Origin: F1-120-MAGs118 sp013360535
GTDB taxonomy: Bacteria; Planctomycetota; UBA1135; GCA-002686595
Direction: 5' to 3'
Length of the DNA: 64,000 bases
NCBI GenBank assembly: GCA_026647215.1
Contig: JAPKHC010000021.1
Span: 124,001 to 188,000, forward strand
The position numbers were made by a program, and so were the translations under genes. Positions within the stretch are counted from its first letter, which is position 1; each line of letters begins with the position of its first letter. Below the pieces are notes generated by a model, which did no database searches, had not been told where the DNA came from, and was given only the letters and a program-made list of their open reading frames with translations. Below are positions 1-7,624 of the stretch, piece by piece.

Positions 1-287
1 ACCACGACGACGACGGCGGCACCGAAAAGATCGAGATCGTCGAGGACGAGAAGGCCTCCGATCCGGTCAACGAGCTCAACCGCCGTGACCTGATGCTCTA
101 CATCACGAAGTCGCTCAACCACAAGGAGCGCTTCATCATCGAGCAGTACTACGACGTCGGTCACACGATGCGCGAGATCGGCGAGATGCTCGCGCTGACC
201 GAGTCGCGCGTGTGCCAGATCCACTCGAACGTGATGGCGCGCCTGAAGGGTCTCCTGTCGCCGGATTCCGGCGATCTCGAGGCCTGA
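1..287 (+). CDS. FliA/WhiG-type RNA polymerase sigma factor, C-terminal end (5' truncated)
   Basis: The reading frame is open from base 3 and the start lies outside the window. The visible 94 residues hold an acidic linker (HDDDGGTEKIEIVEDEK), the segment DPVNELNRRDL, and then sigma region 4 with a helix-turn-helix (TMREIGEMLALTESRVCQIHS). The LTESRVCQIHS recognition-helix region is typical of the FliA/WhiG group of sigma-70 factors, which bind the -35 element and often control motility or development genes. Which regulon it serves cannot be told without regions 1-3. The next gene, birA, starts 10 bp downstream on the same strand. The identification as a sigma factor is firm; the FliA subtype is likely but rests on the C-terminus only. 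Confidence 0.85.
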   Translation, partial: HDDDGGTEKIEIVEDEKASDPVNELNRRDLMLYITKSLNHKERFIIEQYYDVGHTMREIGEMLALTESRVCQIHSNVMARLKGLLSPDSGDLEA

Positions 288-296
288 CCTCCCGCG

Positions 297-1049
297 GTGC
301 AAGTCCGCGTCCAGCTCCACGAACGCGTCGACTCGACCAGCGAGCGCGCGTTCGCGGCCCTTTCCGCCGGAATCGCGCGGCACGGCGACGTGTTCGTCGC
401 GCGCGAGCAGACGGCCGGGCGCGGGCGGCGCGGGGCGAGCTGGCACAGCGGGCCCGATGGAGGCCTGTACGTCAGTGTCGTGCTGCTTCCGGGCGCGCCG
501 GCGTTGCCGCCGGCTGCGTTGTCGATCGCGGCGGGGCTCGCGGCGCTCGAGACGGTGCGGGAGCTCGGGCTCGCGCGAGCGCGGCTCAAGTGGCCGAACG
601 ATGTCGTCGTCGATCGCGACGGAGGGACGTTCGCGAAGCTCGCGGGTGTGCTCGTCGAGACGCGTGGGCTCGATCCGGCCGCGCCGCACTACGTCGTCGG
701 GGTCGGGCTCAACGTCGCGCAGACCGAGTTTCCCGCGGAATTGACAGCATCGCGCGCCGTGACGAGCCTGCGGCTCGAAGGCAGTGCGGCGACGCTCGAA
801 AGCGCGCAAGAGCGGTTGATCGGGCGGCTGGCGCACTGGCTCGAGCGCGACAGGCTCACGACGGACGCGCTCGCGGGCCCGTTCCTCGACGCGGCGCGAC
901 TGCGCGACGCGGAAGTCGAGGTCGAGACCGAGACGACGCTGCGTGGGCGTGTGCTCGGCCTCTCGCTCGAGCGTGGCCTCGAGCTCGCGCTCGCCGGTCG
1001 CCGCGCCTCGATCGCGCTCGAGCACTTGCGCCAGGTCCGTCCGCTCTGA
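297..1049 (+). CDS. birA: biotin--[acetyl-CoA-carboxylase] ligase
   Basis: This 250-residue protein is a biotin protein ligase, which forms biotinyl-5'-AMP and transfers biotin to a lysine of biotin carboxyl carrier proteins in the cytoplasm. Visible motifs are the nucleotide/biotin loop GRGRRGASW (near residues 42-50), LKWPNDV (near residue 99) and KLAGVLVE (near residue 113). The C-terminal third is the small SH3-like domain. There is no N-terminal helix-turn-helix, so it is a monofunctional class I ligase and not a repressor. The start is GTG at 297. It lies directly behind the sigma-factor gene and is followed by rph on the same strand. Confidence 0.93.
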   Translation: MQVRVQLHERVDSTSERAFAALSAGIARHGDVFVAREQTAGRGRRGASWHSGPDGGLYVSVVLLPGAPALPPAALSIAAGLAALETVRELGLARARLKWPNDVVVDRDGGTFAKLAGVLVETRGLDPAAPHYVVGVGLNVAQTEFPAELTASRAVTSLRLEGSAATLESAQERLIGRLAHWLERDRLTTDALAGPFLDAARLRDAEVEVETETTLRGRVLGLSLERGLELALAGRRASIALEHLRQVRPL

Positions 1050-1112
1050 GTTCCTGCAGTGTGAGCGTCGCTCGCTAGACTGCGCGGCCCACATGGCCAT
1101 GGAAGGACTCCG

Positions 1113-1829
1113 ATGACGCGCGCCGACGGCAGGCAACCCCACGAACTTCGTCCGGTCACGTTCCAGCGCGGCTTCAGCAAGCACGCGCCCGGTTCGGTGC
1201 TCGCGAGCTACGGCGACACGCGCGTGCTGTGCACCGCGATGTACACCGATGGCGTGCCGCCGTTCCTGCAGGGGCGCGGCCAAGGCTGGCTGACGGCCGA
1301 ATACTCGATGCTCCCGAGCGCCACGAAGGACCGCAAGTCGCGCGACAAGCCCGGCAAGGTCGACGGTCGCTCGGTCGAGATCCAGCGCCTGATCGGCCGC
1401 TCGCTGCGCGGCGTCGTCGACATGACGAAGCTCACCGAACGCACCGTGTGGATCGACTGCGACGTGCTGCAGGCCGACGGCGGCACTCGCACCGCGTCGA
1501 TCACGGGCGCATGGGTCGCGCTGTACGACCTGTTCAAGCACATGGAGCAGAAGCGTGTCCTGCGCGGCTGGCCGCTGACCTCGCAGCTCGGCGCCGTTTC
1601 CGTCGGCGTCGTCGCGAATGAAGTGCTCGTCGACCTCGCCTACGCCGAAGACAGCAAGGCCGGCACCGACATGAACCTCGTCATGACCGGCGAGGGGCAG
1701 TTCATCGAAGTGCAAGGCTCCGCGGAAGGCGCGCCGTTCTCGCGTGAGCATCTCGACTCGATGCTGCAGTCGGGCGCGGCGGCCATCTCGACGCTCTTCA
1801 AGCTGCAACGCGACGCGCTCGGTATCTGA
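1113..1829 (+). CDS. rph: ribonuclease PH
   Basis: This is RNase PH, the phosphate-dependent 3'-to-5' exoribonuclease that trims the 3' ends of tRNA precursors. The 238-residue length is normal for the family. Recognisable segments are the N-terminal RADGRQPHELRPVTFQRGF, the loop QGWLTAEYSMLPSAT, the RSVEIQRLIGRSLR segment, and the acidic metal site in AEDSKAGTDMNLVMTGEG near residues 178-190. It begins with ATG at 1113, 63 bp after birA. An rph-rdgB pairing is common in bacteria; here rdgB follows two genes later. Confidence 0.96.
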   Translation: MTRADGRQPHELRPVTFQRGFSKHAPGSVLASYGDTRVLCTAMYTDGVPPFLQGRGQGWLTAEYSMLPSATKDRKSRDKPGKVDGRSVEIQRLIGRSLRGVVDMTKLTERTVWIDCDVLQADGGTRTASITGAWVALYDLFKHMEQKRVLRGWPLTSQLGAVSVGVVANEVLVDLAYAEDSKAGTDMNLVMTGEGQFIEVQGSAEGAPFSREHLDSMLQSGAAAISTLFKLQRDALGI

Positions 1830-1898
1830 AACAACAGCACACAGGGAGACGGAGCGAGAGAGCGGAGGGCGGAGGCGAGGAAGCCGGGGAGACCAGAG

Positions 1899-4160
1899 AT
1901 GATGAAGTGGGTGCGCACATCGATGGCTCTGGTGGCGGCCATCGTGTTGACGGCGGCAAGCGGAGAGGCGTGGCAGCTGGGGAGCGAGGTGGGGCTCGCG
2001 GTGGAGCGGGCGATCGCGGCGAAGGAAGTGCCGGGGGCGGTGGTCGTCGTCGGGCGAGCGGAAGAGACGCTGCTGGAGAAGGCGTTTGGGAAGCGGGCAA
2101 GCGAGCCTGAAGAAGCGGCGACGCTCGACACGGTGTACGACCTCGCGTCGTTGACCAAGCCGATCGCCACGGCGACGAGCGTGATGAAGTTGGTCGAGCG
2201 CGGAGCGGTCGAGCTCGCGGCGCCGGTGGCACGGCACCTGCCGGAGTTTGGCGTGCGCGGCAAGGAGGCGATCACGGTCGAGATGCTGCTCCTGCACACG
2301 AGCGGGCTCGTGGCGGACAATCCGCTCGCCGATTACGTCGGGACGCACGACGAGATGTGGAAGCGCATCTGCGAGCTCGAGCCGCGCAGCGCGCCGGGGA
2401 CGAAGTTCGCGTACAGCGATGTCGGCTACATCGTGCTTGGAGAACTCGTGGAGCGTGTCGACGGGCGACCGCTTGAGAAGTTTGCGGGCGAGGAGCTGTT
2501 CGAGCCACTGGGCATGCTCGAAACGACGTTCCGGCCGGGTGAGGAGCTGCGGGAGCGTTGTGCGCCGACGGAGAAGCGCGCAGGCCAGTGGATGAGGGGC
2601 GAGGTTCACGATCCGCGCGCGTTTGCGCTCGGTGGAGTCGCGGGTCACGCGGGTTTGTTCTCGACGGCGACGGACGTCTCGCGTTGGTGCCGCATGTTGA
2701 TCGGCGGTGGTGAGCTCGACGGCGAGCGCGTGCTCGCGACGGCGACAGTCGAGGCCATGCTTTCCGCGCGCAGGCTCCCGGGCGGCGGGCAACGCACGCT
2801 CGCGCTCGACTGCGACACCGACTATTCGGGCGCGCGTGGCGCGATCTTTCCGCGTGGCGCGAGCTTCGGCCACACGGGCTTCACGGGCACATCGTTGTGG
2901 CTCGATCCCGCGACGCTCGGTTACGTCGTCGTGCTGTCGAATCGTGTGCATCCCACTGGCAAGGGCGACACACGCGAGCTGCGGCGCGCGGTGGCGGACG
3001 CGACGGCGCGGGCGCTGCGCGCGCAGGAAGGTGTGCTGACGGGAGCCGATGTGCTCGCGCGCGAAGGCTGCGCGCGGCTCGTCGGGCGCAAGGTCGCGTT
3101 GCTCACCAACCGCACGGGCCGCCTGCGCAGCGGCGAGCGCACGATCGACTTGCTCGCACGCACGAAAGGTGTCGAGCTGCGCTCGATCCTCGCGCCGGAG
3201 CACGGCCTCGGCGCGCGCGCGGAGGGCTCGATCGCCGACGAGATCGACACGCCGACGGGCCTCGTGATCCACTCGCTGTACGGCGCGACGCGCAAGCCGA
3301 CGGCGGCGATGCTCGAAGGTTGCGACACGCTCGTGATCGACCTGCAGCACGTCGGAACGCGCATCTACACGTACGAATCGACGCTCGCCTACGCGATGGA
3401 AGTTGCGGGTGAGCTCGGCCTGCGCGTCGTCGTGCTCGACCGGCCCGATCCGCTCGCGCTCGTCGCGCCGCAGGGGCCGCTCGCGGACGCCGATGCCCTG
3501 GATTTCACGTCGAATCGCCCGATTCCGCTCGCGCACGGCCTCACGCTCGGCGAGCGCGCGCGGCTCGAGCGCGAACATTTCGGCATCGCTTGCAAACTCG
3601 AAGTCGTCGCCTGCGAAGGCTGGCGGCGCTCGATGCGTTGGGCCGAGACCGGCCTCGAATGGCAGGATCCGAGCCCGAACTTGCGCAACGAGACGCAAGT
3701 GCTGCTCTATCCAGGCATCGCCTTGCTCGAGACCACGAACGTGTCCGTCGGCCGTGGCACCGACGAGCCCTTCGAGCGTTTCGGCGCGCCATGGATCGAG
3801 CCCGTAGCCCTCGCCCGCGCGCTCAACGCGCTGCGCCTTCCGGGTCTCGAGTTCACGCCGATCCGCTTCACTCCGAACGCGAGCACGTTCGCGAACGAAG
3901 CCTGCGGCGGCGTGCACGTCACCGTCACCGAGCGCGCCTCCGTGCGCTCGGTCGAGGCTGGACTCGCCATCGCCCGCACCCTGCGCGACCTGCACGGCCC
4001 CACGTTCCAGTTCGAGCGCCTCGGCCGCCTGCTGCGCGATCGCGAGACGCTCGCGCTGCTCTCGGGCGGCTCCCGCCTCGAGGACATCGTGTCGAGCTGG
4101 ACCAAGGACCTCGCCGCCTTCGAAGCCGCCGCCGCGAAGATTCGCCTGTACGAGCCGTGA
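1899..4160 (+). CDS. fusion of serine beta-lactamase-fold hydrolase and GH171 (DUF1343, NamZ-type) exo-beta-N-acetylmuramidase
   Basis: A 753-residue exported protein with a signal peptide (about residues 1-24), then two enzymes in one chain. Residues about 30-375 are a class C beta-lactamase/AmpH-like serine hydrolase: the nucleophile motif S84-L-T-K87, Y172-S-D in place of the usual Y-x-N, and a C-terminal HTGFTG box matching the KTG position. Residues about 380-753 match DUF1343/GH171, the family of NamZ, which removes terminal MurNAc from peptidoglycan fragments; VALLTNRTGR, APEHGLGA, DLQHVGTRIYTYEST and VVLDRPDPL are visible. The combination suggests periplasmic trimming of peptidoglycan (peptide and sugar) in one polypeptide. 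Substrate specificity is inference. Confidence 0.88.
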   Translation: MMKWVRTSMALVAAIVLTAASGEAWQLGSEVGLAVERAIAAKEVPGAVVVVGRAEETLLEKAFGKRASEPEEAATLDTVYDLASLTKPIATATSVMKLVERGAVELAAPVARHLPEFGVRGKEAITVEMLLLHTSGLVADNPLADYVGTHDEMWKRICELEPRSAPGTKFAYSDVGYIVLGELVERVDGRPLEKFAGEELFEPLGMLETTFRPGEELRERCAPTEKRAGQWMRGEVHDPRAFALGGVAGHAGLFSTATDVSRWCRMLIGGGELDGERVLATATVEAMLSARRLPGGGQRTLALDCDTDYSGARGAIFPRGASFGHTGFTGTSLWLDPATLGYVVVLSNRVHPTGKGDTRELRRAVADATARALRAQEGVLTGADVLAREGCARLVGRKVALLTNRTGRLRSGERTIDLLARTKGVELRSILAPEHGLGARAEGSIADEIDTPTGLVIHSLYGATRKPTAAMLEGCDTLVIDLQHVGTRIYTYESTLAYAMEVAGELGLRVVVLDRPDPLALVAPQGPLADADALDFTSNRPIPLAHGLTLGERARLEREHFGIACKLEVVACEGWRRSMRWAETGLEWQDPSPNLRNETQVLLYPGIALLETTNVSVGRGTDEPFERFGAPWIEPVALARALNALRLPGLEFTPIRFTPNASTFANEACGGVHVTVTERASVRSVEAGLAIARTLRDLHGPTFQFERLGRLLRDRETLALLSGGSRLEDIVSSWTKDLAAFEAAAAKIRLYEP

Positions 4161-4222
4161 ATTCGCACGCGAGCGTGGAGTAGCCTGCGCCTCGACCGCT
4201 CGACCGAGGGAGAGAGAGCTCG

Positions 4223-4726
4223 ATGCGAAACAAGCGATTCGACCGACGGGAGCCCGAGCAGCGGGCCGAGCCCGTGCGTCAGGTTTCCGACGCCCGTCGC
4301 GTGGCCTACTACGTCGGCCTGACGCTGGCCGGCATCGGGTTCGTGCTGTTCCTGTCGGTGTTCGTCACCGGCGCGATGCGCCTCGCGGACGGCCCCGCCA
4401 GCGGGATCGGAAACGAACCGATCCGCGCCGTCGCGGGGATGATCCTGATCTTCGTGGGCGTGCTGCTCCGGGGCATCGGACACTCGGGTGCCGCGGGTTC
4501 CGGGCTCCTGCTCGACCCGCAGAAGGCGCGCCGCGACCTCGAGCCGTTCTCGCGGCAACGAGGCGGCATGCTCAAGGACGCGCTCGACGAGGCCGGTGTC
4601 GATCTCGGGCAGATCGTCGGCCAGCCGCGGGCACCCGAGCGCGTCGTGATGGTCAAGTGCCGCGAGTGCGGCAAGCTCAACGAGGAAGACTCGAAGTTCT
4701 GCCAGGAATGCGGCGCTCCGCTGTGA
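4223..4726 (+). CDS. membrane protein with C-terminal zinc ribbon
   Basis: A 167-residue protein of unknown function. A charged N-terminus is followed by two hydrophobic segments (about residues 30-55 and 70-95), a soluble linker, and a C-terminal zinc ribbon with two CxxC pairs (CRECGKLNEEDSKFCQEC). Ribbons of this type are common at the ends of small bacterial membrane proteins and their role is usually structural or regulatory. A purine-rich ribosome binding site (GGGAGAGAGAG) sits just before ATG 4223. It lies between the muramidase fusion and rdgB on the same strand. Confidence 0.75.
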   Translation: MRNKRFDRREPEQRAEPVRQVSDARRVAYYVGLTLAGIGFVLFLSVFVTGAMRLADGPASGIGNEPIRAVAGMILIFVGVLLRGIGHSGAAGSGLLLDPQKARRDLEPFSRQRGGMLKDALDEAGVDLGQIVGQPRAPERVVMVKCRECGKLNEEDSKFCQECGAPL

Positions 4727-4763
4727 GCCCCGCGGCGAGTCTCGAGCGTTATCCTGCCGCCGC

Positions 4764-5378
4764 ATGAAGCTCCTCCTCGCCAGCGGGAACAAGAAGAAGC
4801 ACGCGGAGTTCACGCGCATTCTGGCGCCGCTGGGGCTCGAGGTCGTGCTGCCCGCGTCGGTGGGCGGCATCCCGGACGTCGACGAGGACCAGCCGACGTT
4901 CGCCGGCAATGCGGCGAAGAAGGCGAGTTCCGCTGCGCTGGCTCGCGGCATGTGGGCGCTCGCCGATGACTCCGGCCTCGAGGTCGATGCGCTCGGCGGC
5001 GAGCCGGGCGTGAAGAGCGCGCGTTATGCCGGCGAGCACGGCGCCGATGGCTCGAACAACGCGCTCCTGCTCCGCAACCTCGCCGACGTGCCCGACGAGC
5101 GCCGCACCGCGCGCTTCACCTGCGCGCTCGCGCTGGCGCGGCCCAACGGCTCGATTGCGCTCGCGGTCCAAGGCCACGCCTACGGCCGCATCCTGCACGG
5201 CCCCCGCGGCGACGGCGACTTCGGCTACGACCCGCTGTTCCTGTTCATCGAACCCGGCTTCGCGCAGACCGGCCGCGGCTTCGCCGAGCTCGCCCCCGAC
5301 GAGAAGGCCCTGGTCAGCCACCGCGGCCGCGCCTCCCGCGAGCTCGCCGCCCGCCTGCGCGCGCAGCCCATCGGCTGA
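4764..5378 (+). CDS. rdgB: XTP/dITP diphosphatase (non-canonical purine NTP pyrophosphatase)
   Basis: RdgB/Ham1 family, 204 residues, normal length. The enzyme hydrolyses dITP, XTP and ITP to monophosphates and keeps deaminated purines out of DNA and RNA. Family signatures seen: LLASGNKKKHAEF at the N-terminus, TFAGNAAKKA, the catalytic stretch ALADDSGLEVDALGGEPGV, the ARYAGE segment, and the C-terminal GYDPLFLFIEPG, FAEL and SHRGRA. It is the last housekeeping gene before the FG-GAP cluster, separated from it by 161 bp. Confidence 0.96.
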   Translation: MKLLLASGNKKKHAEFTRILAPLGLEVVLPASVGGIPDVDEDQPTFAGNAAKKASSAALARGMWALADDSGLEVDALGGEPGVKSARYAGEHGADGSNNALLLRNLADVPDERRTARFTCALALARPNGSIALAVQGHAYGRILHGPRGDGDFGYDPLFLFIEPGFAQTGRGFAELAPDEKALVSHRGRASRELAARLRAQPIG

Positions 5379-5539
5379 CTCCGGCGGCCCTCTCCGGGGC
5401 GATTTCCGGGATTCCTCGCCCCGCCGGCGGGAAACGTGCGGAGGCGTCGCTGCGGGTCACGTCGCGAGTGACCGGCGAGCGCCGATAGGACGCTCGCGGC
5501 CTCCCGCCGCGGTCCGTTGGTCTCCTGAGAGGCTCCTCG

Positions 5540-7585
5540 ATGCTTCCGCTCGTTCTCGCCTGCGTCTCCGCCCTCGCCGGAGAGCCGAATTTCCCGACGC
5601 GCAACTACCCGGTCTCCGAAGCCATCTCTGCCGTCAGGAGCCTCGATCTCGATCGCGACGGATTCCTCGACCTGATCTGCCAGAGAGCGGATTCCCAGCT
5701 GCACTGGATGTCAGGGAACGGGACGGGAGAGTTCGAGTCCCGAGGCCTTGTTCCGGGCAGCCTCGGCATGGAGGCGCACCAGTTCGCCGACATCGACGGG
5801 GACGGCTGGACCGACGTGGTCGGACGGCACACACCCACCCTGCGATTGGCGCTCTTCCTCGGCGATGGCTTGGGTGGTTTCGCGGCGCCGCAGCCCATCG
5901 ACACCGGATGGTTCACCGTGACCGCCGTCGGCGACCTCGATGGCGACGGCGACCTCGACTGCGTCGCGTGGGAGATGTTGCAGCAGTCCTTGCGCGTCTA
6001 CCTGCACACCGGGGCCGGATTCGTGCGCACCACCTGGTCGGTTCCGAAGGTTCCTTGTCACGGCCTCCTGCTCGGCGATCTCGACGGCGACGGCCATGTC
6101 GACCTCGGCGTCGACGCCGCCTCGCGATTCGTGATCCTCCACGGCGACGGCACGGGCTCCTTCGGGCAACGCGCGGAGCTGCCACCGCTCTTCGACCCGG
6201 CGCTCGCCGACCTGGATGGGAAGGGTGCGCCCGAGATCCTGGGTTGCTCGTCCGGAACGATCTCCGCCGTTCGCCATCTTGGGGCGCGCAAGTACACGTG
6301 CACTGTTCTGGCCCAAGACGTCGGTTGGCTCCTGGAGGTCGCCGATGCGGACGCCGACGGCGATGTCGACGTGTGCGTGCAACTCGATCGCTACGCGCGG
6401 ATTCTCTTCAACGATGGTTCCGGTCGGTTCCAGCGAGAACGCACCCTCTGGATGCAGTCGGTCGAGGGTCCGTGGGCCTTTGGCGACCTCGACGGCGATG
6501 GTCACGCCGACCTCGCCGGCCCGAGCTCGGGCCGAAACGTGGCGGTGACGATCCTTCGGCCGGACGATCCGCAGGAGGTGCCCCTCGGCCGCGATGCGCC
6601 CGTGCGGACGGGCGCGATTCGCGATTTCGACGGCGACGGCGAGCTCGACCTCCTGCTCTTCCGCAAGGAATTCGCCGAGTGCCTTCCGGGCGATGGCCAC
6701 GGTGCGTTCCGGGCGCCGCGGAGCTCGGAAGTCGGCTCCTGGTACCCATGGGTCACCCCCGTCTGCGTCGACGTGGACGCGGATGGAGACTTCGACATCG
6801 TGCGCAAGCGCGGAGCGAGGCTCACGGGCGCGCTGAACGACGGCACTGGACGATTCAGCGCTCCGATCGACTTGCCGGCCTTCGAAGGCCGGATTCTCGC
6901 TTCCGCCGACCTCGATGGGGATGGCACCACGGATGTCGTGTCGGTCGATGACGACGGGCTTCGGTGTCATTTCGGTCTTCCCGGCGGCGGGGTCGATCCG
7001 CTTCCGGTCGGCATCCCGGGACCGCGCTGGGAGTCGTGGCTCGCGGATTTCACCGGCGACGGGCGCGCGGACATCCTCTCGCGAAGCTTCGAGCCACCGG
7101 GATTCGCCGTCTACTCGTGGGGCCCGACGGAAGCCTTCGAGCTCGTGGCCTTCACACCTCGATCTCAGACTGAAACGGACGAGCCCGGCGACGCGCCGCG
7201 CGACGTCAACGGCGATGGGCACCTCGATGTCGTGCTGCTCAACGGAGTGAAGGGAGAGATCCATGCGCTGCTCGGAGACGGCGCGGGGCGCTTCCCTGCC
7301 TCGGTGCGCTCGGACGCTGGCAACGACCAGCAACTCATTCGGGGCGTCACGCTGGTCAACGTGGACCGCGATCCGCACGCCGATCTGGTGTCCTGGCGGA
7401 TCGGCAACCAGACCGAGAACGAGCTGGTCGTCTGGCCGGGTTTGGGCGACGGGAGGTTCGGTGAAGCGGTGGTCATCCTCAACCCGGGGTGGACCGCCCT
7501 GCTCGCCGACCTCGACCATGACGGACGGAGCGAGATGGTCCTCGAGACATTCGGTTGGCGCGCGCAGCTCATTCGCCAGCGTTGA
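5540..7585 (+). CDS. secreted FG-GAP/VCBS repeat protein, tandem paralog 1
   Basis: A 681-residue protein built almost entirely of FG-GAP/VCBS repeats, the Ca-binding units of integrin-like beta-propellers. At least ten copies of DxDGDGxxD-type loops occur (for example DLDRDGFLD, DIDGDGWTD, DLDGDGDLD, DVNGDGHLD). The N-terminus MLPLVLACVSALAGEPNFPT looks like a very short signal peptide without any Lys or Arg before the hydrophobic stretch. A GAGAGG-like ribosome binding site precedes ATG 5540. No enzymatic domain and no C-terminal sorting domain are visible. It is the first of four neighbouring paralogs on one strand, spaced 39, 46 and 8 bp, which suggests one transcript. A surface or adhesion role is inference. 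Confidence 0.85.
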   Translation: MLPLVLACVSALAGEPNFPTRNYPVSEAISAVRSLDLDRDGFLDLICQRADSQLHWMSGNGTGEFESRGLVPGSLGMEAHQFADIDGDGWTDVVGRHTPTLRLALFLGDGLGGFAAPQPIDTGWFTVTAVGDLDGDGDLDCVAWEMLQQSLRVYLHTGAGFVRTTWSVPKVPCHGLLLGDLDGDGHVDLGVDAASRFVILHGDGTGSFGQRAELPPLFDPALADLDGKGAPEILGCSSGTISAVRHLGARKYTCTVLAQDVGWLLEVADADADGDVDVCVQLDRYARILFNDGSGRFQRERTLWMQSVEGPWAFGDLDGDGHADLAGPSSGRNVAVTILRPDDPQEVPLGRDAPVRTGAIRDFDGDGELDLLLFRKEFAECLPGDGHGAFRAPRSSEVGSWYPWVTPVCVDVDADGDFDIVRKRGARLTGALNDGTGRFSAPIDLPAFEGRILASADLDGDGTTDVVSVDDDGLRCHFGLPGGGVDPLPVGIPGPRWESWLADFTGDGRADILSRSFEPPGFAVYSWGPTEAFELVAFTPRSQTETDEPGDAPRDVNGDGHLDVVLLNGVKGEIHALLGDGAGRFPASVRSDAGNDQQLIRGVTLVNVDRDPHADLVSWRIGNQTENELVVWPGLGDGRFGEAVVILNPGWTALLADLDHDGRSEMVLETFGWRAQLIRQR

Positions 7586-7624
7586 TTCCACTCGAACCGA
7601 CACCCCGCCCTGAAGGAACCCAGG

